Part shown: positions 15,263 through 23,918 of the stretch, one piece after another
How the letters are laid out: each line of letters opens with the position of its first letter
Numbering within the stretch: the stretch's first letter is position 1
NCBI GenBank assembly: GCA_046290435.1
Contig: JBKAGO010000045.1
Coordinates: 1 to 64,000, forward strand
Origin: CAVQUE01 sp046290435
GTDB lineage: Bacteria > Actinomycetota > Acidimicrobiia > Acidimicrobiales > UBA8592
Length of the DNA: 64,000 bases
Direction of reading: 5' to 3'
The notes under the pieces: generated by a model
Databases searched by the model: none
What the model was told of the DNA's origin: nothing
Seen by the model: the letters and a program-made list of their open reading frames with translations, nothing else
Translations under genes and position numbers: made by a program

Positions 15263-17917
15263 GTGGCGGAATCGCGCAACGCTCCTTCGCCGCGGGAGGG
15301 CTACCGTCGAGCGGTGGCGAAACCGTCGATCCAGCCGTCCCGCCTCTTCCGGCGCGTCGTCGCGGCGAGGGCGGCGCTCGTGGTCTTCGTGGTCTTCGTG
15401 GTCGTTGCGGCCACGCTCGTGCCCGCTCCGTTCACGTCCGCTCCCGCAGGGGCCCAGAACGAGATCGACGAGGTGCGTCTCGTCAGCCTCGGCGACTCGT
15501 ACATCTCCGGCAACGGCGCCCGCGCCTATACCGGGCCTGCGGGCTGCTACCGATCGAACCGGTCGTTCGGTCAGCGCTGGGTCGAGCTCCAGAGCGCCCG
15601 TGGGGCCCGGGCCGCGCACACGAACGCTGCGTGCAGCGGGGCGCGGACCCGCGACGTCGACGCGCAGATCCGCGGTGCTGCCTCGGAGCTGCGGGCCGCC
15701 ACCCACGTGATGATCAGCATCGGTGGCAACGACGCCGGGTTCGGCGATCTGGTGTTCCAGTGCCTGGTCACCCGCGATCGCCGCGACTGTGAGAGCGCCG
15801 TCGAGGACGCGACCGACCTTTTGCCGGAGCTCCGTGCCCGGCTGCGGTCCAACCTCGATGCCATCGCCGCCGCTGCGCCCGACGCCACCGTGGCCGTCGT
15901 CGGCTACCCCCTGTTGGTGGGAGCGAACAGGTATCGCCTGCCCGGCTACGAGGCCGGCAATGCCATCCGCACGCTCGGGGCCCTCGCTGCCGGTGCGTAT
16001 CTGGCCGAGGTCCGCGCCGCGAACGCCGGCGATCCCGGGCGTTTCGTCTACGTCGACCTTCACGGCGTCTACGCCGGTCACGAGCTCGCGGGGCCGCGCG
16101 CCGACTGGATCCGCCAGATCGGCACCAGCGTGCTCCGCGCCGAATGGGTGCATCCCACCGCTGCGGGGCATCGGGCCACAGCGGCGCACCTCGACGCGTT
16201 GGAAGGCTTCGCGGGGCCCCGGCTGCGGCTGACGCCGGGCGACGTGGTCGTCGATGCGGGTGCCGGTATGGGCGTCGCCGTCGGAGCCGATGGTGTGGCG
16301 CGTCGCATCGTCGCCGGCGACCTCGCCTGTGTCGTGGCGGCCGCACCGCGGGTGCAGGAACGCTCGGCGGTGGCCATCGCCTCGTTGCCCACGGACCCGG
16401 GAGAGGTGACGACATGCGCCGGGCCTCGGGCATCGCCGATCGGTCCCGATCTCGACGGCGACGGCCGGGCCGAGCTCGTGGTCGGCGCCCCGGGCGAATC
16501 CACGGGCACCGTCGAGGGCGCGGGAGCGGTGACCGTCGCGCCGGCACCGTTGGTGCCCTCGTCCGGTGCGGTATCCGACGGCGTCGTCCTCGGCCAGGAC
16601 ACCCCCGGACTCGACGGCGAGCCCGAGACCGACGACGGCTGGGGCCGGACGCTCGTCGTCGCCGACGTCGACGGTGACGGCATCGACGACCTCGTGGTCG
16701 GAGCCCCTGGCGAGGACGACGGCACCATCGTCGATGCCGGGGCGGTCACGGTGGTGCTCGGCGGCGCCGACGGACCGGGCCCGCGGAGCATCTTCGTCAT
16801 CGACCAGAGCACCGCCGGGATCGCGGAGCGCTCCGAGACGGGCGACGGTTTCGGCGCGTCGCTCGCTGCAGGCGACCTCGACGGCGACGGCTACGACGAC
16901 GTGGTCGTCGGCATCCCCGGCGAGGGACTGAACGGTCGCAGCGACGTGGGCGCGGTCGTCGTGGTGCCGGGCTCGGCTCTCGGTCCCGTACCGGACCGGG
17001 CCCGGGTGTTCCATCAGAACCGGCCCGACATCGCCGGCAGCAACGAGACCGGCGACCGGTGGGGTGCAGCGCTGGCGGTCGGCGACCTCAACGGTGATGG
17101 CTACGACGATGTCGCCGTCGGCGCTCCCGGCGAGGGCATCGGCTCGGCCCGAGCCACAGGCGCGGTGACGGTGCTGTGGGGCGCCGCGGGTGGACCGCGT
17201 GGCGCCACGACCGTGCACCAGGGCACGGCAGGTGTCCCCGGTGTCAACGAATCCGGCGACCTCTTCGGCGCAACGCTGGCTGCCGGCGACGTCGACGGCG
17301 ACGGCGTCGACGATCTCGCCGTCGGCGCCCCCGGCGAATCGCTCGGCGACCGCACCGGCGTGGGGACGGTCACGGTGCTCCGGGGTTCCACCCGAGGGTT
17401 GCGTGGCGACACTGCCGCGCTGTGGCATCAGGGAACACCGGGCGTGCCGGGCGTGAACGAGCCCGGCGACGGCTGGGGCTCGTCGTTGGCGCTCGGCGAC
17501 CTGACCGGCGATGGTGTCGCCGACCTGATCGTCGGGGCCCCCGCCGAGTCGCTCGGTCGCATGCCGGGTGTCGGCGCAGCGACGGTTCTGGTCGGATCAC
17601 CGGCCGGTCCGACCGTCGACGGGTCGGTCATGTGGCATCAGAACCGCTCCGGGGTCCCCGGCGTGAACGAGGCGGGCGATTCCTGGGGTGCGTCGCTGGT
17701 GGTGACCGATCTCGACGGCGATGGCTTCGGCGATCTGGTCGTCGGCGCGCCCGGCGAGTCCATCGGCGGCGTGACCGCGACCGGAGCGGTCACGGTGCTG
17801 CGCGGCTCGTCGGCGGGCATCGTCACCGCCCGCAGCCGGCTGCTCCACCAGGGATCCGCCGGTATCGCGGGCGACAACGAGTCGGGTGACAGCTGGGCCG
17901 TGGTCGCCCTGCGCTGA
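15263..17917 (+). CDS. Secreted SGNH/GDSL hydrolase with FG-GAP beta-propeller
   Basis: An 884-residue exported esterase or lipase. After a signal segment (basic RLFRRVVAAR, hydrophobic run, cleavage near SAPAGAQ) the SGNH domain shows block I LVSLGDSYISGNG (Ser79), block III ISIGGNDAGFGD (Gly155, Asn156) and block V WVHPTAAGH. Residues from about 390 form about seven FG-GAP/integrin-alpha-like repeats, each with a D-x-D-G-D-G Ca2+ loop (DLDGDGYDD, DVDGDGVDD) and VVGAPGE. The propeller probably binds Ca2+ and a ligand or surface. The listed GTG has GAGG four bases upstream; a GTG at 15314 after GGGAGGG would give a more usual signal-peptide length, so the start is uncertain. Substrate unknown. 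Confidence 0.88.
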   Translation: MAESRNAPSPREGYRRAVAKPSIQPSRLFRRVVAARAALVVFVVFVVVAATLVPAPFTSAPAGAQNEIDEVRLVSLGDSYISGNGARAYTGPAGCYRSNRSFGQRWVELQSARGARAAHTNAACSGARTRDVDAQIRGAASELRAATHVMISIGGNDAGFGDLVFQCLVTRDRRDCESAVEDATDLLPELRARLRSNLDAIAAAAPDATVAVVGYPLLVGANRYRLPGYEAGNAIRTLGALAAGAYLAEVRAANAGDPGRFVYVDLHGVYAGHELAGPRADWIRQIGTSVLRAEWVHPTAAGHRATAAHLDALEGFAGPRLRLTPGDVVVDAGAGMGVAVGADGVARRIVAGDLACVVAAAPRVQERSAVAIASLPTDPGEVTTCAGPRASPIGPDLDGDGRAELVVGAPGESTGTVEGAGAVTVAPAPLVPSSGAVSDGVVLGQDTPGLDGEPETDDGWGRTLVVADVDGDGIDDLVVGAPGEDDGTIVDAGAVTVVLGGADGPGPRSIFVIDQSTAGIAERSETGDGFGASLAAGDLDGDGYDDVVVGIPGEGLNGRSDVGAVVVVPGSALGPVPDRARVFHQNRPDIAGSNETGDRWGAALAVGDLNGDGYDDVAVGAPGEGIGSARATGAVTVLWGAAGGPRGATTVHQGTAGVPGVNESGDLFGATLAAGDVDGDGVDDLAVGAPGESLGDRTGVGTVTVLRGSTRGLRGDTAALWHQGTPGVPGVNEPGDGWGSSLALGDLTGDGVADLIVGAPAESLGRMPGVGAATVLVGSPAGPTVDGSVMWHQNRSGVPGVNEAGDSWGASLVVTDLDGDGFGDLVVGAPGESIGGVTATGAVTVLRGSSAGIVTARSRLLHQGSAGIAGDNESGDSWAVVALR

Positions 17918-17944
17918 ATCCGGACCGATGAGAAGAGTTCAGGA

Positions 17945-17986
17945 CCGGCCCGATTCCGCCGAATCAAGCGGAATCGGCCGGGCCGG
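17945..17986 (+). terminator. Hairpin after the SGNH hydrolase gene
   Basis: cgattccg (17951-17958) pairs with cggaatcg (17969-17976), and the stem extends with a bulge into ccggcc / ggccgg. It lies 28 bases after the stop and has no T-tract. Possible terminator or mRNA stabiliser. Confidence 0.4.
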
Positions 17987-18033
17987 ACAAGATTACGAAT
18001 ATGTTGCGTCTTTACATGTTCGTAATCTTGTCC
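17985..18033. promoter_or_regulatory. 15-base AT-rich palindrome upstream of the beta-helix gene
   Basis: ggacaagattacgaa (17985-17999) and its perfect complement (18019-18033) flank a 19-base AT-rich centre. It ends 51 bases before the ATG at 18085. It is much more AT-rich than its surroundings. It could be an operator, a promoter with internal symmetry or an attenuator hairpin. Confidence 0.5.
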
Positions 18034-18084
18034 TACGGTGCCGTCCCGATGCGGGCACATCAACGAACTCGAGGTTTCGAGCCA

Positions 18085-19605
18085 ATGATCAACCGTCACC
18101 CAATGCAGACCCGACCGTCGGATCAACCGTCGGTCAACGAGCGAGCGCAGCGTAGGCGGCGCCTGCGGGCGATCGTCGTCGCCCTGGTCATGATCGCTTC
18201 CACGCTGACCGCGGTCTCGGCCACACCCGCGGCCGCTCAGGGCCGCCAGACCATCCATGTCGCCCCGAACGGCAACGACGCCAACCCCGGCACCCTCCAG
18301 CGTCCCAAGGCGTCGATCCAGGCGGCCTCGCTGGCGCTGCGCAACGGGGGCGTCATCTCGCTGCGCGGTGGCACCCACTACGTCGCCAACGGCGGCGGCT
18401 GGCTCCTCGAGGGCGGATCCAAGGGCAACCGGGTGATCGTCACCTCCCGGCCCGGCGAACGGGCCCAACTGGTGTCGGCGGACGGCAACTTCTGCGTCGC
18501 CAGCGACCAGTCGTACATCACCGTCAAGCGCATCGACTGCACCGGGTCCCAGGGCATGGGCTCCTTCGGTGGCAGCCACGTGACCTTCCGGAACAACCGC
18601 ATCCACGACCTGTCCGCCCCGTTCATCCAGGGCATCATGATCGCCGGACGTGGCACCCGGAACTTCAAGGTCATCGGCAACGACATCCGCAATGTCGGCC
18701 AGACCGGCATCGCCGTCGGCGAGGGCGAGGTGGGGGTCACCCGCAACATCGTCGTCAGGAACAACACCGTCCGCCGGGCCAACCTGAGCTTCCAGGACCC
18801 GTCCATCGGCACCGGTTGGGGTTCGGGCATCTCGGTCATCGGTGCGACCAACGCCCGCATCGTCGGCAACGACGTCCGCAACATCTTCGGCGAGGGCATC
18901 AACTGTCCGCTGTCGGACCGCTGCCGGGTACGTCGCAACGTCGTGGTCGACACCTACAACGCCCTCTTCTACGCCGACAACACCACCCGCTCGCTGTGGG
19001 AGGGCAACATCGGATGGACGACCGGCGACCCTGCGCACACCCGCGACTACGGCACCGGCCCCCGCGTGGCCGCCGGCGTGCAGTTCGCGAACGAGACCGC
19101 CTGGTTCCCGGGGCCGACCAACCCCACGCGAGGCAACATCGTGCGCAACAACATCCTGATCGACACCGACCGGGGCTTCAGCTTCGGTGGCTACGAGAAC
19201 GGCGCCGCAGGGATGCGCAACACGAAGATCCTCAACAACACCATCGTGCGAGCCAACTGCGGCATCGACATCTTCGATGGTGGTACCAACCGCGGCAACG
19301 AGGTCCGCAACAACATCGTCACGTTGCGGCCGGGTGGCTTCTCGCTCTTCTGCGGTGGCGCCCGAGGGACCGCGTTCTCGCACAACCTGTGGGCGGGCGG
19401 ATCGCCCGGCGCAGCCCGTGGTCCCGGCGACGTCCGCCGAGCGCCGCAGTTCGCCGGCAACGGCAACCGGCCGGGTGACTTCCGCCTCCAGCCCGGCTCC
19501 CCCGGTATCGATGCCGGCACCAGCACCGTCCGGGTGCGCAACGACCACGCCGGCCAGGGCCGTCCCGCCGGCGGAGCACACGACATCGGCGCCTTCGAGC
19601 ACTGA
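18085..19605 (+). CDS. Secreted right-handed beta-helix protein
   Basis: A 506-residue exported protein. A signal peptide is clear (basic RRRRLRAIVV, hydrophobic core, ATPAAAQ cleavage region). The mature part begins TIHVAPNGNDANPGT, typical of polysaccharide-lyase-like or DUF1565-type helices, followed by many NN-T/I turns (VIGNDIRN, IVVRNNTVRR, ILNNTIVRANC) that mark rungs of a parallel beta-helix. It ends with LQPGSPGIDAGT and AHDIGAFEH, the choice-of-anchor-Q-type C-terminus. Cell-wall or polysaccharide binding or cleavage is likely; no catalytic residues can be assigned. The ATG at 18085 follows GAGG at 18071; a second ATG lies at 18103. Confidence 0.85.
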   Translation: MINRHPMQTRPSDQPSVNERAQRRRRLRAIVVALVMIASTLTAVSATPAAAQGRQTIHVAPNGNDANPGTLQRPKASIQAASLALRNGGVISLRGGTHYVANGGGWLLEGGSKGNRVIVTSRPGERAQLVSADGNFCVASDQSYITVKRIDCTGSQGMGSFGGSHVTFRNNRIHDLSAPFIQGIMIAGRGTRNFKVIGNDIRNVGQTGIAVGEGEVGVTRNIVVRNNTVRRANLSFQDPSIGTGWGSGISVIGATNARIVGNDVRNIFGEGINCPLSDRCRVRRNVVVDTYNALFYADNTTRSLWEGNIGWTTGDPAHTRDYGTGPRVAAGVQFANETAWFPGPTNPTRGNIVRNNILIDTDRGFSFGGYENGAAGMRNTKILNNTIVRANCGIDIFDGGTNRGNEVRNNIVTLRPGGFSLFCGGARGTAFSHNLWAGGSPGAARGPGDVRRAPQFAGNGNRPGDFRLQPGSPGIDAGTSTVRVRNDHAGQGRPAGGAHDIGAFEH

Positions 19606-19649
19606 GATCACGCCCGGCCCAGCCGACCGGCTCGGCCGCCGAATCCTCA

Positions 19650-19693
19650 GCGGCGCATCGTCACGTTCGTGGCGGTGCGCCGCTGGGCCTTTT
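19650..19693 (+). terminator. Rho-independent-like terminator of the beta-helix gene
   Basis: gcggcgca (19650-19657) pairs with tgcgccgc (19676-19683), followed by tgggcctttt. It sits between convergent genes; the T-run reaches the stop codon of the opposing protease gene. Confidence 0.5.
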
Positions 19694-22233
19694 CACGACG
19701 CGATCGTCGCGCCGAAGCGGTCACCGACCGATGGGCTGCCCGGCACCCCCCGTGATGCGAGATGCCTCGCCACGTCCGGAACGACGAAGTCGCCGTCGGA
19801 GGTCCCCGCCATGATCTGCACGCGGCCTGCCTCCGGCCGGGATCGGAACGTGGCGCCGGGCGCCCCGACGACGACGTCGCCGAGGCCGTCGCCATCGAGA
19901 TCCATGATCGCGACCGCCGCACCGAAGGCCGAGCTGCCCGCCGAGGCCACACGCACTCCGCGGTCGCTCGGCGCCCACCACGCCGTCGTCGCCGACCCTC
20001 CCAGCGCATCGCCGACGATGGTGATCGCACCCATCCCGCGGCTGCTCCCGGGTGCGCCGACCACCAGCTCCGCGGGGCCGGAGCCGTCGAGGTCGCCGAT
20101 GGCGAGAGCGCTTCCGAAACCGGCACCCGGCGTCGCCGCCCGGCCGGCGCGACCCGGAGTCCAACGCGTCGTCGCCGCACGGTCGAGCCCGGTAGCGGAA
20201 CCTGCGACGACGTGGACTGCTCCGGCGGCCATGATCCGGCCGAGTCGGGTCCCCGGGGCGCCGATGGCCAGGTCGTCGATGCCGTCGCCGGTGAGGTCGC
20301 CGCCGACCAGGGTGGTTCCGACGCCGGCACCCGCCCGAGGTCGCCCGTCGAGCCCGCCCCAGCGGTTCTGACGCCACGCGCCCGCGGGTTCGAGCCGTGC
20401 CGGGCCGCCGGCCATGATCTGCACGATCCCGGCGTCGTCGCGGCCGCCGACCCGCTCGCCCGGCACCCCGATGGCGACGTCGTCGTGGCCGTCGCCGTCG
20501 AAATCGCCCGTCGCCAGCGCCGCGCCGAAGCCGTCGCCGGCCCGCGGCGGCGTGGCTACGCCCCGCCGCGCCTGGGTCCAGGTCTCGCTGTCTGCCGCCC
20601 GCAACCGGTTGGGTGTGCCGTAGAGCACCTGGACGGCGCCGGCGCCGGCGCGACCGCGCACCGCCTCACCGGGCACGCCGATGACCAGGTCGTCGATGCC
20701 GTCGCCGTCGAGATCGCCGACCGCCAGGGCCGCCCCGAAGCGGTCGCCTGGGCCCGGTCGTCCGCCGAGCCCATCGCTGCCCTGGCGCCACGTCTGTGCC
20801 CGTGCCGGGACCAGCCCGTCGGCGCGGCCGTACAGCACGTGCACGACGCCGGCTCCGGCGGACCCGTCGACGGTCTCGCCCGGCACGCCGACGGCCACGT
20901 CGCCGAAGCCGTCGCCGTCGAAGTCGCCGCACGCCAGCGCCGATGCGAACCCGTCGCCGGCACCAGGGACCCCGCGCAGCGCCGACCGACGCTGATCGAA
21001 ACCGATCGCCGGAGCGCCGTCGGCATCGAAGCTGACGAGCCTGCCTGCGCCCTCGCGGCCACGGATGGTCGCTGCGGGCATCGCGACCACGAGGTCGGCG
21101 CGCCCGTCGGCATCGTGGTCACAGTGACGGGGCCGCACGGTGTCGAGGGTGACCGACGCCGAGTACGCCGAGACCCGACCACCGGCGACAGCCGCCACCC
21201 GGAACTCGGTCCGGGCATCGGCATCGAAGCCGCGAATGCGCAGCTGGCAGCGCTTCGCCCGGCAGGTGACGGTCTGGGTGGTCCACCCGCTGCTGTCGAT
21301 CTGTTCGAGGATCCAGTCGGCGACCGCGGAGACCCGCGTGTAGACACCGGGCGATCCCGGATTGGCACAGACCTGGTGCCCCCAGCTGGTGACGCCTGTG
21401 AGGACGAGTCGACCGCCTTCTTCGACGACCAGCGGTCCGCCGCTGTCGCCGTTGCAGGTGTCGACGCCCTCCCCGCCGTCGGGAGCGGCCGCGCAGAGCA
21501 TCAGCTGCCGCTCGAACCGCGATCCCCAGCCCGGGCACGGGGCGCCGCTGTCGGCGCGGAGCTCGACCTCCGCGATCTGCAGCTGATCGGGCTGACTCCC
21601 GCCGGTCCGCAGCAGCCCCCAGCCACTGATGCGTGCCGGCGTGCCGGCGAGTGGGGTCGAACGATCGGTGTCGATCGCGATGGTGACCGCATCGGGGATG
21701 GGGCGTGACAGCCGCAGAACGGCGACGTCGTTGCGGTAGTCGAGACTGTCGTGGTCGTAGCCGGGGTGGATCTCGAACGAGGTGACGGCGACCCTCTCCG
21801 ACGCCGGGATACGTGTCAGGCGGAGCTCGCCGGTCGCGACCTCGATGTCGCCCGGTCGGGTGACCTCGGCGACGCAGTGGGCGGCGGTGACGACGATCTG
21901 GTCGGTGACCATCGTCCCGCCACAGAACGTGCGTGGCAGGAAGACCGCCGCCTGGTAGGGGGCATCGGTGGCGGTCGCGGGGACACCGCCGACGATGCGC
22001 GGTGCGGGGGTGTTGGTGCGGAACTGCACCCGGTACGTCCGCGGCTGCCCCGACGGTCGGCTCCAGGTGACGACCGTGTCGCCGTCGACCTCGATCGCGC
22101 GGACGCCGGTGGGCACGCCGGGTGTGGTCTGGGCGCCGGCGGTGGAAACCGGGAGCGCCGCCACCAAGGCCAGGACGAGCCCGGCCGCGAGGAACGCTGC
22201 GAGGCGACGGCCGGCGACGGTGCGCGTGGTCAC
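19693..22233 (-). CDS. Secreted trypsin-like serine protease (S1) with FG-GAP propeller
   Basis: An 846-residue exported S1 protease. Signal peptide 1-34. The protease domain starts IVGG (80-83), with His119 (TAAHC), Asp169 (YRNDVAVLRL) and Ser264 (CNGDSGGPL); mature IVGG implies zymogen activation. Residues about 40-75 (PTGVRAIEVDGDTVVTWSRP) look like the first strands of a fibronectin type III fold and about 335-375 (FRVAAVAGGRVSAYSASV) like its last strands, so the protease appears inserted in a split Fn3. From about 385 follow FG-GAP repeats with DFDGDGFGD and DLDGDGIDD Ca2+ loops. The GTG at 22233 overlaps the upstream stop (GTGA). Confidence 0.9.
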   Translation of the reverse strand: MTTRTVAGRRLAAFLAAGLVLALVAALPVSTAGAQTTPGVPTGVRAIEVDGDTVVTWSRPSGQPRTYRVQFRTNTPAPRIVGGVPATATDAPYQAAVFLPRTFCGGTMVTDQIVVTAAHCVAEVTRPGDIEVATGELRLTRIPASERVAVTSFEIHPGYDHDSLDYRNDVAVLRLSRPIPDAVTIAIDTDRSTPLAGTPARISGWGLLRTGGSQPDQLQIAEVELRADSGAPCPGWGSRFERQLMLCAAAPDGGEGVDTCNGDSGGPLVVEEGGRLVLTGVTSWGHQVCANPGSPGVYTRVSAVADWILEQIDSSGWTTQTVTCRAKRCQLRIRGFDADARTEFRVAAVAGGRVSAYSASVTLDTVRPRHCDHDADGRADLVVAMPAATIRGREGAGRLVSFDADGAPAIGFDQRRSALRGVPGAGDGFASALACGDFDGDGFGDVAVGVPGETVDGSAGAGVVHVLYGRADGLVPARAQTWRQGSDGLGGRPGPGDRFGAALAVGDLDGDGIDDLVIGVPGEAVRGRAGAGAVQVLYGTPNRLRAADSETWTQARRGVATPPRAGDGFGAALATGDFDGDGHDDVAIGVPGERVGGRDDAGIVQIMAGGPARLEPAGAWRQNRWGGLDGRPRAGAGVGTTLVGGDLTGDGIDDLAIGAPGTRLGRIMAAGAVHVVAGSATGLDRAATTRWTPGRAGRAATPGAGFGSALAIGDLDGSGPAELVVGAPGSSRGMGAITIVGDALGGSATTAWWAPSDRGVRVASAGSSAFGAAVAIMDLDGDGLGDVVVGAPGATFRSRPEAGRVQIMAGTSDGDFVVPDVARHLASRGVPGSPSVGDRFGATIAS

Positions 22234-23189
22234 CAGGAGGGGGAGCTGCCCGGAGCCGAGCTGCCCGTACCCGATCGCGATCCCGCCGCCAGCGACAGGA
22301 CCACGAGTGCGATGGCGGCCAGCAGGCTCAGCCAGAGGCCGAGACCGAGACCGGGATCGGTCGGGACATCGAGGAGGAGACGTCCGGCCACGACCAGCAG
22401 CCCCGCGACACCGGCCAGGATCCCGACGACGCGTGCTGCGGGCTGACGGGCCACGAACAACACCGCGGCCACCGGGCCGAGCACGATGGCCCCGTAGAGC
22501 GCCTGCAACAAGATGATGCCGATGTCGGTGCGGGTCCCGAGGTCGCCTGCCTCGCCGCGTCCGCCGAAGGCACCGCGGCCGTCGCCGGCGAGCTCGAAGG
22601 CGTGGTCGGAGAACCCGTCGAAGGTCGCCCAGGGAAGCAGATACGTCACGACCAGCAGCAGCCCCATGATCGCCGCAGCGATGGACAGGGGATCGATGCC
22701 GCCGCGGGTGGTCGATGCCGACGTGGCACCCGATGGTGGGGCGAAGGCGCTGGGGACACCCCCGCCGATGGGACCTGCCGGGGCACCGAGGGGCTGGCCC
22801 ACCGCAGGCTGCTCGGCGGCATCGGGTGCCCCGATGGGTTGATACACGGTCTGGTCGGCGGGCGGCGTCGGCGTCGGTGCCGGTGCGGGCGTCGGTGTCG
22901 GGATCGGTGCGGCCGGTGCCGGTGCCTGAAACGGGGCCGGAGCGGGAGCCGGCTGGGCCGCAGCGGGCGGTGCCGGGCTCGCCGCGTTCGCCAGAGGCAC
23001 GAGCAGCCGGCCGTCGACCCAGGCCGACCAGCCGTTGTCCGCGGCGACCTTCGCCCATGCACCGCGGTCCTCGATCCGGTGCAGGCGCAGACCCGCCGAC
23101 AGCGACGTCAGCGGCGTCAGCGACGGATCGGGTTCGGCATAGGCCGCCATACCCGTCGGCGGGACTTCATCGGTCGGCTCCCACGTCAC
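22230..23189 (-). CDS. SH3-like domain protein with multi-pass membrane C-terminus
   Basis: A 319-residue protein. Residues about 20-62 (LTSLSAGLRLHRIEDRGAW, GWSAWVDGRLLVP) resemble a bacterial SH3 domain. A Pro/Ala-rich linker follows (about 65-150). The C-terminal half has about four transmembrane helices (IAAAIMGLLLVVTYLLPWA; IGIILLQALYGAIVLGPVAAVL; VGILAGVAGLLVVAGRLL; LWLSLLAAIALVVLSLA). The GTG at 23189 is chosen because taccct lies seven bases before it, a leaderless -10 arrangement; an ATG at 23150 is the alternative. Translationally coupled to the secreted protease downstream, so it may assist its export or anchor it. No specific family recognised. Confidence 0.7.
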   Translation of the reverse strand: MTWEPTDEVPPTGMAAYAEPDPSLTPLTSLSAGLRLHRIEDRGAWAKVAADNGWSAWVDGRLLVPLANAASPAPPAAAQPAPAPAPFQAPAPAAPIPTPTPAPAPTPTPPADQTVYQPIGAPDAAEQPAVGQPLGAPAGPIGGGVPSAFAPPSGATSASTTRGGIDPLSIAAAIMGLLLVVTYLLPWATFDGFSDHAFELAGDGRGAFGGRGEAGDLGTRTDIGIILLQALYGAIVLGPVAAVLFVARQPAARVVGILAGVAGLLVVAGRLLLDVPTDPGLGLGLWLSLLAAIALVVLSLAAGSRSGTGSSAPGSSPSW

Positions 23190-23260
23190 GGGTCGCAGGG
23201 TAGTGGCGATGGTGCCACGGAGCGAGAGGAACTCCGACACCCGCAGCCAGGAGCCACCGT

Positions 23261-23800
23261 TCAGCTGGTCGGGGGCTCGTCGCCGGGGTCCTCGAACGAG
23301 GCCAGGAAGTCCTCGAGCTGTTCGACCGTGGCGTCGATCTCCTCCTGGCTGAGCTCGACCACGGCGGCCTCGTCGGCGGGCTCGCTCTCGTCTTGTTCGA
23401 CGATCCCGGCCTCGGCCAGGACGGCATCGGCGGCGAACACCGGTGCGCCGCAACGAACGGCCAGGGCAACGGCATCGGACGGCCGGCTGCTGATGCGAAC
23501 TTCTCCTGCGTCGTTGTGCAGGACGAGCTCGGCGATGAACGTGCCGTCGCGCAGTTCGGTGACGTCGACCTCGGTCAGCGTGGACCCCATCGACTCGAGC
23601 GTGGTCATCATCAGGTCGTGGGTGCCGGGACGGGGCGGCTCGAGCCCGGCCATCGCCACCGAGATCGACCGAGCCTCTGCCGGCCCGACGAAGATCGGCA
23701 GGATCCGATGCGGGGCCGAATCTTCGCGCAACAACATGACCGGGGCACCGGTGTTCTGTTCGACCTGCACGCCGGTGACGGTGACCGGGATCAGCGCCAT
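23261..23800 (-). CDS. Bifunctional nuclease family protein (DUF151)
   Basis: A 179-residue member of the DUF151/BFN family, annotated elsewhere as a bifunctional nuclease. Characteristic stretches are VMLLREDSAPHRILPIFVGP and ARSISVAMAG (substrate core), THDLMMTTLESMG, and RPSDAVALAVRCGAPVF. The last 45 residues form an acidic Glu/Asp-rich tail found in many actinobacterial members. The ATG at 23800 starts at MALIPVTVTGV as expected; the longer open frame does not look coding. It stands alone between secreted-protein genes. Confidence 0.9.
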   Translation of the reverse strand: MALIPVTVTGVQVEQNTGAPVMLLREDSAPHRILPIFVGPAEARSISVAMAGLEPPRPGTHDLMMTTLESMGSTLTEVDVTELRDGTFIAELVLHNDAGEVRISSRPSDAVALAVRCGAPVFAADAVLAEAGIVEQDESEPADEAAVVELSQEEIDATVEQLEDFLASFEDPGDEPPTS

Positions 23801-23918
23801 GGAGTCAACTTCCTGCTCGTCGGGGGTGCGGGCCCGTTCCGGGCCCACGGTGGCTCACCACCGCGCACCCGTCGATCATTGCAGGTCCCGGGCACGAGCA
23901 TGCACGCGTCGGGCGCAC

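Noticed and set aside
15164..17428. Minus-strand frame of 754 codons
   Set aside because: Antisense shadow of the periodic FG-GAP gene; periodic GC-rich coding keeps several frames open.
17638..19611. Minus-strand frame of 657 codons
   Set aside because: Antisense to the beta-helix gene, which has a clear signal peptide and a recognisable C-terminus.
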